Shown in pieces: positions 1-6,501 of a stretch of 35,654 nt of DNA. The notes under the pieces were generated by a model that searched no databases, was not told where the DNA came from, and saw nothing but the letters and a program-made list of their open reading frames with translations. The first letter of the stretch is position 1; each line of letters starts with the position of its first letter. Origin of the DNA: Eubacteriales bacterium (GTDB lineage: Bacteria > Bacillota > Clostridia > Oscillospirales > CAG-382). The DNA lies in the NCBI GenBank assembly GCA_028702135.1, contig JAQVPJ010000022.1, positions 1 to 35,654 on the forward strand. Reading direction: 5' to 3'. The translations under genes were made by a program, and so were the position numbers.

Positions 1-976
1 CAAAGTCATAACCGTAATTGGATACTCCGAGAAAAATCTTGCGGCTGTCTATTTGCGACACCGCGAATTCAACAACATCCGTTACCGGCTGTATGGGCGA
101 TATCGCCATCGGCGGACCGAAAGTATAACCCCATTCGTATGTCATTATCAGCACTGTGTTTGCCGCCTGTCCCAAAGCATTGTAATCATGCCCCTGATAT
201 AACGCACCCGGCTGCGTTACGCTGGTTTTGGGTGCTAAAGCCACCATAACCGGATAACCCTGCGGATTGAGGGTTTCTCTTGCAAAGGTGATGAATTCTG
301 CGTATTTTGCAGCATTTTCAAGACCCAGGAATTCAAAATCAACGTCAAGTCCGTAATAACCCTTTTGACGTAACACCGCTAAAACATTATTTATAAGAGT
401 TCCCCATACGGGTCTGTTGTTAAGAAACTGAGTCGCAAGCTCTACCGAAAAAACATCCTCTTCTGTAAGCGTGGAAAGGTGCATGACCGGCTTGGTTCCG
501 TACACTTCCGCCCTGCTTATCATAACCGTGTCATCGATCGGAACAAGACTGCCGTCGGATTTGAACCCATAGGTAAACGGCATTAATGCACTCATAAACG
601 GGAGCGTAGAATCAAGCAGATCGGTGCTTATAAACGGATAAGCATACCCGCCGGTCATATACCCCCCTATCAGATTTTTTTCGCTCTCAATAATCAGTTC
701 CATACCTGTAAATACAACAGGTTTGCTTTCGAGTATCAGGTTATTCCTATATAATGAATTAACGCTGACACCATAATCCCGAGCTATTGAGAATAACGTT
801 TCCCCCTCTCTTACTATATGCGTCACCAGCGGAAATACAACAACAAGCGCCTGCCCCAATGCGAGATTTGCATTGCCGGAAACCCCGTTATTTACTGCGA
901 GGATATCGGGGTTTACCGAATATTGCTGTGCCACATTGAATATCGTGTCCCCTTGCTTTACTATATGTATTACCAT
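1..976 (-). CDS. LysM-LysM-GH18 spore wall hydrolase, SleL/YaaH-like (3' end missing)
   Basis: The frame opens at ATG 974-976, preceded by GGTGA five bases upstream, and is open to the window edge (about 325 residues, C-terminus missing). Two LysM peptidoglycan-binding modules (about residues 2-49 and 50-97) precede a glycoside hydrolase 18 barrel starting near residue 105. The barrel strand GLDVDFE (209-215) carries the DxDxE signature with E215 as the expected acid. The first Asp of the fuller DxxDxDxE motif is Tyr here. No signal peptide is seen, which is usual for SleL/YaaH-type N-acetylglucosaminidases that are deposited in the spore coat or cortex and degrade cortex fragments at germination. 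Family knowledge gives the role; the exact substrate is inferred. An in-frame GTG lies three codons upstream but has no better ribosome site. Confidence 0.88.
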   Translation of the reverse strand, partial: MVIHIVKQGDTIFNVAQQYSVNPDILAVNNGVSGNANLALGQALVVVFPLVTHIVREGETLFSIARDYGVSVNSLYRNNLILESKPVVFTGMELIIESEKNLIGGYMTGGYAYPFISTDLLDSTLPFMSALMPFTYGFKSDGSLVPIDDTVMISRAEVYGTKPVMHLSTLTEEDVFSVELATQFLNNRPVWGTLINNVLAVLRQKGYYGLDVDFEFLGLENAAKYAEFITFARETLNPQGYPVMVALAPKTSVTQPGALYQGHDYNALGQAANTVLIMTYEWGYTFGPPMAISPIQPVTDVVEFAVSQIDSRKIFLGVSNYGYDF

Positions 977-1090
977 TCTGTTCACCCAATAGCAGTATAT
1001 AATTATTTTTCTTATTTGCCTTAAAAATTGTAAGGGTTTGGGAAAAAACATCTCAAACAGATTTGTTCTTAAATAATCACGATAATATTG

Positions 1091-1119
1091 TTGATTTATT
1101 AACCCTTACAGTATATAAT
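1091..1119 (+). promoter_or_regulatory. sigma-A type promoter for the 1182 membrane protein gene
   Basis: TTGATT (1091-1096), 17-base spacer, TATAAT (1114-1119). It points at the gene starting at 1182 and leaves a leader of about 55 bases containing GAAAGGAT and AGGAG ribosome-site sequences. The remainder of 977-1181 is AT-rich; no confident promoter is seen for the leftward hydrolase gene. Confidence 0.75.
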
Positions 1120-1181
1120 TAATAGGATAATGTATTTCGCGAAAAACAGGATTATTATAATTGAAAGGATAAAGACAGGAG

Positions 1182-2993
1182 ATGGTTTCGACTGCGGCTT
1201 ATTGGAACAACATAAAAGCGCATCTGTTTAAAAACAGGTACTTATATCTTGTTCTGATATCGGTTTTTTCTATTTATGTACTTCCCTTGCTATTTGTTCA
1301 GCTCCCCCTCGGACATGATATATACTTCCACTTAACAAGGGTTGACGGCCTTGCGGAGGAATTGAGACAGGGTCATTTCCCGGCAAGAATCTATACTACT
1401 GTTTACGCTGATTACGGTTATGCGGCTCCCCTTTTTTACGGCGACTGGCTGCTACATATTCCCGCGTTACTCGTAGTATTGGGTATGAAAGTTGTTACTG
1501 CATATAAAACCTTTATAATGATCTGTGCTGTTCTTACAGCACTTTCGATGTACTTTTCGGCACAGATTATATTCAAAAACAAAAAAGCCGCTGCTTTTGC
1601 CGCGATTCTCTACAGCGTCTCGACTTACTTTGCAACCGACGCAATAATAAGACATGCGAACGGCGAAATGCAGAGCTTTATATTCTTACCATTGGCTTTT
1701 GCAGGACTTTACAGCATTATTGTGGACGACTGTAAAAAATGGTTGTTGCTGCCCTTGGGTTTATGCGGAACTCTTGTAACACATATGCTTACGGCAGTTA
1801 TTTCGGTTGTTTTTATGGCTTTCTTTGCGCTGTTCTTTATTGTTCCGCTTGTGAAACAACCAAAAAGGCTTATTTATATACTCGCTTCCGTCGGAGTCTT
1901 TTTGCTGCTATCCGCATCATTTATCTTTCCGATGATAGAGCAGCTGCAATCCTCAAAGTTTATAGCGACCGACGGAACCAGCGCGAACGCTTATGGAACT
2001 CTTGAAAATAGGTCGATGCAGACGATTTACAGCCTCTTTTCCACATTCAACACGAAAGTAACCGTAGGCGAAAATAAATACTTCATCCCACAGGGAATAG
2101 GTCTTTCCCTGCCGGTTATGATTGTATGGCGTATAATATACCGGAAGAAGACCGGCTCGAGGGAAACTGTCGTATTTCTCTTTTTAGCGTTGCTCGCATT
2201 GTTTATGACCACCCGGTTTTTCCCTTGGGAATCACTTCAAGACGAGCTCGGGACGCTTCAGTTTCCATGGAGGATTTTTGTGTTTGTCACCTTCTTCACC
2301 GCACTATTCGGCGGTGCGATGGCGAAAAAATTTGACGGAACGGATACCTTTTTAATCTTCATATCGGCAGTAGTCGTAATTTCGTTCTTCTCGGTTAGCA
2401 ATACGTTGTATGGCAGTTATAAATCCGTGTACGACAAAGCTCATGAAGAAAAAGAGATCACCTATCCATATAAGTTCAACATCGGTCTCGGGGAATACCT
2501 TCCCTCCGGAACAAGAAGAAACATCAGCGTTAAAGGTCAAACGGTAAATTATTTCAGAAACCGCGGGGATATAATTACCTCCAATGCGAATATTTCGCAC
2601 TCCGACATTTCACGCGATGACGGGGTTTTGACGGTCAGATTTAACGGAGTCGAAAAAGCCGGCGAGAATGACAACATTTACTTTGATCTTCCTCTTATAA
2701 TGTACAAGGGTTATAAGGCGGTTTTGGAAACTCCTGAGGGTAAGACAGACCTTGAGCTGACCTACGGCAAGAATAATGTTATCCGTGTTGATATTAAAGG
2801 CGCAACAGAGGGTACTATCACGGCATGGTATGAGGGTACAACAGTTCAAAAAGTATCATTTTATGTCACAGTAGTGTCATTTGCAGGTGTTATCGCTTAT
2901 TATATTATAGCCAGAAGAAAAAAGCGCAAAAATCAGGCGGAACTTACCGCTCCGCCCGACGATAATCTTGATATCGGAAAGATGCTCGATTAA
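1182..2993 (+). CDS. Large polytopic membrane protein, PTPS-related / GT-C-like glycosyltransferase family
   Basis: The 603-residue product has about a dozen hydrophobic segments covering residues 20-420, then a soluble beta-rich region (about 430-560) and one last transmembrane helix near 570 with a basic tail. The first long loop contains GHDIYFH (44-50) followed by a conserved-looking stretch up to LFYGDWLLHIPALL. This resembles the membrane domain annotated as 6-pyruvoyl-tetrahydropterin-synthase-related, which is placed among GT-C-fold proteins. In GT-C enzymes the Asp in this loop (D46) is the catalytic or metal-binding residue. A polyprenyl-phosphate-sugar dependent glycosyltransferase is therefore plausible but unproven; no substrate can be read. 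ATG 1182 is preceded by GAAAGGAT. Its stop codon overlaps that of the convergent pdaA. Confidence 0.8.
   Translation: MVSTAAYWNNIKAHLFKNRYLYLVLISVFSIYVLPLLFVQLPLGHDIYFHLTRVDGLAEELRQGHFPARIYTTVYADYGYAAPLFYGDWLLHIPALLVVLGMKVVTAYKTFIMICAVLTALSMYFSAQIIFKNKKAAAFAAILYSVSTYFATDAIIRHANGEMQSFIFLPLAFAGLYSIIVDDCKKWLLLPLGLCGTLVTHMLTAVISVVFMAFFALFFIVPLVKQPKRLIYILASVGVFLLLSASFIFPMIEQLQSSKFIATDGTSANAYGTLENRSMQTIYSLFSTFNTKVTVGENKYFIPQGIGLSLPVMIVWRIIYRKKTGSRETVVFLFLALLALFMTTRFFPWESLQDELGTLQFPWRIFVFVTFFTALFGGAMAKKFDGTDTFLIFISAVVVISFFSVSNTLYGSYKSVYDKAHEEKEITYPYKFNIGLGEYLPSGTRRNISVKGQTVNYFRNRGDIITSNANISHSDISRDDGVLTVRFNGVEKAGENDNIYFDLPLIMYKGYKAVLETPEGKTDLELTYGKNNVIRVDIKGATEGTITAWYEGTTVQKVSFYVTVVSFAGVIAYYIIARRKKRKNQAELTAPPDDNLDIGKMLD
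2990..2993. other. Shared palindromic stop codons of two convergent genes
   Basis: The tetranucleotide TTAA serves both strands: TAA at 2991-2993 ends the rightward membrane protein and TAA read from 2992 to 2990 ends the leftward pdaA. No intergenic space is left, so any terminator for either gene must lie inside the other gene. Confidence 0.95.
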
Positions 2994-3775
2994 CCGCTTT
3001 TTTTGGAATCTCTGTATAAAACGAGCTCATCAAGCGTTCCGAACCGGTAGCCATCGTTTTTCAGCTCGGAAATGACATCGCCTAATATAGTGGCATTCGT
3101 CTCAGAGTTCGGATGCAGTAGCATCACCATTCCGTTATGAACGCAGTCGAGGACCTTTTTCCTTGCCCATACGGCTGATTTCTGGTTGTTATTGTCCCAG
3201 TCGGCATACGCAAAAGACCAAAAAGTGGGAATATATCCTGCTTCATGGCAAAAAGCAAGGTTTTGTTCGGAAAATATTCCCTCCGGAGGACGAAAATATT
3301 TTGACATTTTATAACCGGTGTGCTGAAAATATAAGTCTTCGAGCCTCGTCAGTTCGTTTAAAAAGGTATCACGGTCTGTAATTCGAGCCATATTTTTGTG
3401 CGAATAACTGTGGTTAGCAACAATATGCCCTTCTTGATACATTCTTTTGGCTATATCTGTGTTTTTTTCAACGACGACGGGCAGAATAAAGAACGCTGAT
3501 TTTACCTGTTGCTCCTTTAAAATGTCAAGTATTTTTATCACATTGTCGCTAATATATCCCGCATCGAATGTCAAGTAAATCACTTTTTCGTCGGGAGAAC
3601 CCATATAGATCGCTCCGTACTTATCGGGAAATTTGATATTGTCGAACACGATCGGCTGATTATGATTCTCCGCTGATTTGAAATACCAGTTGTACTCATT
3701 TGCTACGGCATGAGCCGATATATTACCGGTGAATAGCATTACTGCAATAAATAATAGCGATAGGATTTTTTTCAT
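2990..3775 (-). CDS. pdaA: Polysaccharide deacetylase, PdaA-type (muramic delta-lactam pathway)
   Basis: A 261-residue protein with a signal peptide (residues 1 to about 23, ending near AHA) and a NodB-homology deacetylase domain. Motifs seen are TFDAGY (69-74, metal and catalytic Asp D71), HSYSH (122-126, metal ligands H122 and H126), RPPEG (162-166), the W-S-F-AYADW strand (186-193) and a late LLH (H221). The TFDAGY variant and the AYADW strand are typical of PdaA, which N-deacetylates muramic acid in spore cortex so that the delta-lactam can form and germination enzymes can recognise the cortex. That role is family knowledge, and it fits the nearby LysM-GH18 gene. ATG 3775 has an AGAGGTAA ribosome site. 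The gene reads towards the membrane protein and shares its stop tetranucleotide. Confidence 0.9.
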   Translation of the reverse strand: MKKILSLLFIAVMLFTGNISAHAVANEYNWYFKSAENHNQPIVFDNIKFPDKYGAIYMGSPDEKVIYLTFDAGYISDNVIKILDILKEQQVKSAFFILPVVVEKNTDIAKRMYQEGHIVANHSYSHKNMARITDRDTFLNELTRLEDLYFQHTGYKMSKYFRPPEGIFSEQNLAFCHEAGYIPTFWSFAYADWDNNNQKSAVWARKKVLDCVHNGMVMLLHPNSETNATILGDVISELKNDGYRFGTLDELVLYRDSKKSG

Positions 3776-3855
3776 AAATTAATTACCTCTTGTGGTATTA
3801 TATGCAAATTCCGTTTATAATAAATTGGGAAAATTATCTGTTTTGAAAGGGTGAT

Positions 3856-4650
3856 ATGGTTTTGATGATGATTTGCGTGCCGACTGCACCGCTTTATAAA
3901 TCTCCCGATATAAACAGTGAGCATACGGATGAAGCTTTGTTCGGTATGACCTGCGAGGTTTTGGAAAGCACAGACGGATTTTATAAAGTGAATATGTTTT
4001 ACGGTTACGAGGGATATATCGAAAAGCCCTTTATATGCGAACAGCTACACGAACCGAACAGTATGGTGTCGGTCTCCTTTTCGGATCTGCTGCCGGACAG
4101 CAGGAACTTCTTCCGTCCCGTTATGACGCTTCCGCAGGGGGCGCTGCTCGATGTGGGTTTTTCGGAAAAATACGAGAGATACGGTTTTGTCATACTGCCC
4201 AACAAGCGAATATATTACATACATAAAAAGCATATAAAACCCCTGCCATTCAAAAGCAACAAGAGTGAGACGGAGCTCAGAGGGAGTATAGTGGCAAACG
4301 CATTATCTTATCTCGGCACTCAATATCGCTGGGGCGGAAAAACTCATGCCGGGATAGACTGCTCAGGGCTTGCTTTTATGGCGTATTACCTGAGTGGAAT
4401 CCTCATTTACAGGGATGCGGATATTTCCAAATCGCCAAATGTACGCAGGATACGTTTTAACGATGCGAAGGCAGGCGACCTTATATATTTCCCGGGACAT
4501 ATGGCTGTTTATCTTGGTGACGGTGAATATGTTCACTCATCGGCAAGGGAAGGACAGGTCTGTATAGGCAGTTTTTGCCCGGATTCCGATATTTACGATG
4601 ATTGGCTGGCAAAAAATATTTCACATACGGGAACAGTATTTAATGGATAA
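3856..4650 (+). CDS. NlpC/P60 gamma-D-glutamyl-diamino acid endopeptidase with SH3-like domains
   Basis: A 264-residue protein with bacterial SH3-like repeats in residues 1-130 (PLYKSPD, GYEGYIE and a second, more divergent copy), then a C-terminal NlpC/P60 papain-like domain (about 140-260). The catalytic triad is visible as C169 in DCSGL, H215 in GHMAVYLG and H227 in YVHSS. There is no signal peptide or membrane segment. This layout matches YkfC and dipeptidyl-peptidase VI type enzymes that cleave gamma-D-Glu-diaminopimelate bonds in imported or mother-cell murein peptides. ATG 3856 follows GAAAGGGTGAT. A TATAAT at 3816-3821 lies upstream without a convincing -35. The gene overlaps miaB by 8 bases and seems to lead its operon. 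Confidence 0.88.
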   Translation: MVLMMICVPTAPLYKSPDINSEHTDEALFGMTCEVLESTDGFYKVNMFYGYEGYIEKPFICEQLHEPNSMVSVSFSDLLPDSRNFFRPVMTLPQGALLDVGFSEKYERYGFVILPNKRIYYIHKKHIKPLPFKSNKSETELRGSIVANALSYLGTQYRWGGKTHAGIDCSGLAFMAYYLSGILIYRDADISKSPNVRRIRFNDAKAGDLIYFPGHMAVYLGDGEYVHSSAREGQVCIGSFCPDSDIYDDWLAKNISHTGTVFNG

Positions 4651-6025
4651 TATAATCATACCGAAAAGCGAGATCGACAAGCAAAAGAAAATTGCTGCCT
4701 CACTGCGGGAATTCTGCACAGGAAAAAAAGCTTCCGTCCGCACTTACGGCTGTCAGCAGAATGAGGCGGACAGCGAACGGATAGAGGGAGCACTGGTCCT
4801 GTGCGGATACGAAATCACTAAAGACACAAAAAATGCGGATCTTGTAATTATAAACACCTGCGCAATAAGAGAACATGCAGAATTACGTGCTTTTTCCGGA
4901 GCGGGTGAGCTAAAAAAGCTAAAAGAAAACAAAAAAGATATGCTTATAGGAATCTGCGGCTGTATGATCCAGGAAAAGCACCGCCGCGAGCAGATACAAA
5001 AAAGCTATCCATATGTGGATTTCGTTTTCGGGACCGATATGCACCACCGTCTGCCCGAGATTATTTTCACCGCCTTGAATTCCGGAAAGCGTGTCTCTTT
5101 TGTATCCGAAAAGCCCCATAACGATTTCGGCGTTATCAGTGAGGACATGCCGGTAAAAAGAAAGAGCGATTACAGAGCATGGGTTTCCATTATGTACGGC
5201 TGCGACAATTTTTGCAGCTATTGCGTGGTTCCGTATGTGCGCGGAAGGGAACGCAGCCGTTCTTATGACAATATTATTAGCGAGGTAAAAGTACTTGCCG
5301 CGCAAGGATGCAGGGATATTACTCTTTTGGGGCAAAATGTAAACTCCTACAAAGGCGAAAAAGCTTTTCCTTATCTCTTAAGTGATATTGCAGATATCGA
5401 CGGGGATTTCTGGGTGCGTTTTATGACAAGCCATCCGAAGGATGCTTCACATGAGCTTGTAGATGTTATCGCTTCGAACGAGAAAATAGCAAGGCATTTT
5501 CATCTTCCGTTTCAGGCGGGCAGCGACAGAATTTTAGGTCTTATGAACCGCGGATACACAAAGGAACAATATCTGGAAAAAGCGCTCGAAATTAAAGAAA
5601 AAGTCAAGGGTATTTCACTTACCACGGATGTTATATGCGGTTTTCCCACCGAGACTGATAAGGATTTTTCCGAAACCCTTGATGTTATTAAAAAAGTTGG
5701 ATTTGATATGATTTATACTTTTATATTTTCACCGCGCAAAGGAACTCCGGCAGCGTCAATGGACCGACAGGTTCCCAGAGAGGAGCAGATCCTCCGGTTT
5801 AATGCGCTTAATGAACTGCAAAACGAAAATGCCCTGAAGAACAACCAAAACATGGTGGGACAAACTATCAAAGTACTTTCCGACGGTGTAAACAACGGCT
5901 CCTGTACGGGACGCAGCAGTCAAAACAAAATCATAACTCTTGACAGACCGCAGGAAAAGGGTACTTTCGTCGATGTTGTTATCGTATCGGCACAGCAGTA
6001 TTCACTTACGGGCAGAATTAAATGA
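4643..6025 (+). CDS. miaB: tRNA-2-methylthio-N6-dimethylallyladenosine synthase MiaB
   Basis: A radical-SAM methylthiotransferase of 460 residues from ATG 4643. The N-terminal UPF0004 domain carries the auxiliary cluster cysteines C37 (TYGCQQN), C73 (NTCAIRE) and C107 (GCM). The radical-SAM domain has CDNFCSYC (C187, C191, C194) followed by VVPYVRGRE, the MiaB signature. A TRAM RNA-binding domain ends the protein (about 395-460). It converts i6A37 to ms2i6A37 in tRNAs reading UNN codons. An in-frame ATG at 4598 would overlap the P60 gene by 53 bases; 4643 is preferred because the protein then begins at the usual family length, although neither site has a strong Shine-Dalgarno and translational coupling is likely. 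A YlbF/YmcA-family gene follows, as next to miaB (ymcB) in Bacillus. Confidence 0.96.
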   Translation: MDNIIIPKSEIDKQKKIAASLREFCTGKKASVRTYGCQQNEADSERIEGALVLCGYEITKDTKNADLVIINTCAIREHAELRAFSGAGELKKLKENKKDMLIGICGCMIQEKHRREQIQKSYPYVDFVFGTDMHHRLPEIIFTALNSGKRVSFVSEKPHNDFGVISEDMPVKRKSDYRAWVSIMYGCDNFCSYCVVPYVRGRERSRSYDNIISEVKVLAAQGCRDITLLGQNVNSYKGEKAFPYLLSDIADIDGDFWVRFMTSHPKDASHELVDVIASNEKIARHFHLPFQAGSDRILGLMNRGYTKEQYLEKALEIKEKVKGISLTTDVICGFPTETDKDFSETLDVIKKVGFDMIYTFIFSPRKGTPAASMDRQVPREEQILRFNALNELQNENALKNNQNMVGQTIKVLSDGVNNGSCTGRSSQNKIITLDRPQEKGTFVDVVIVSAQQYSLTGRIK

Positions 6026-6067
6026 GTAATATATAAAACAACTATTAGCAAAAAGAAAGGTAATTTT

Positions 6068-6469
6068 ATGAACAGGAAATTGAACGAAAAATTCGAGGAG
6101 TTTTTGGCAGAACTTGAAGTCGATGCCGATATTATCGAATACAAGGCAGCAAAGGAGGCTTACGAGAACGATCGGATTGTTGCAACAAAGGTAAGCGAAT
6201 ATAATGTACAGACCACCCTGCTCGATCAGGAAAGTCAAAAATCCGAAAAGGACACTCTTTTGATAGATAGTCTCAAAAATAGGATTTCCGTCCTTTATGA
6301 AGAGATAACAGATAATGAAACCATGAAGCGTATGACAGCTGCAGAGGACAAGCTTAGTATAATTTTTAACGATATTAACAGCGGCCTGCAGAATATTATC
6401 GCTCCGGGATCGGGCTGTAGTGATGACAGCTGCCAGGGAGGATGCTCTTCCTGTAGCGGTTGTCATTAA
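6068..6469 (+). CDS. YlbF/YmcA-family (Ric complex) protein with cysteine-rich tail
   Basis: A 133-residue, mostly helical acidic protein of the Com_YlbF/YmcA family. Residues 1-108 are charged, heptad-like helices. The last 17 residues hold five cysteines spaced C-x4-C-x3-C-x2-C-x2-C (C117, C122, C126, C129, C132) in a Gly/Ser-rich tail. In B. subtilis, YmcA, YlbF and YaaT form the Ric (Y) complex, which binds [4Fe-4S] clusters through cysteines, modulates RNase Y and affects sporulation, biofilm and competence. Position between miaB and mutS matches ymcA, so RicA-like is the best guess; sequence alone does not separate it from YlbF. ATG 6068 follows AGAAAGG. It sits 42 bases after miaB and 32 before mutS. 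Confidence 0.8.
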   Translation: MNRKLNEKFEEFLAELEVDADIIEYKAAKEAYENDRIVATKVSEYNVQTTLLDQESQKSEKDTLLIDSLKNRISVLYEEITDNETMKRMTAAEDKLSIIFNDINSGLQNIIAPGSGCSDDSCQGGCSSCSGCH

Positions 6470-6501
6470 GTATAAGAGAACATCCTCGGAGGTGATGTTA
6501 T

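Noticed and set aside
2936-2956. Hairpin GGCGGA/TCCGCC at the end of the membrane protein gene as a terminator
   Set aside because: The only T-run is about 40 bases away at 2997-3003, and the stem is within coding sequence.
3796-3804. Sporulation sigma (E/K-type) -10 box CATATAATA upstream of pdaA
   Set aside because: It fits CATAnnnTA, but no matching -35 lies at the right distance, and AT-rich DNA gives such matches by chance. The same applies to CATAATATA at 34019-34027 before the LysM-CAP gene.
4598-4642. An earlier ATG for MiaB
   Set aside because: It would overlap the P60 gene by 53 bases and has no Shine-Dalgarno. The added 15 residues are not family-like.
4919-5335. A 138-codon open frame antisense to miaB
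   Set aside because: It lies entirely opposite conserved miaB codons, and the translated product has no domain character.
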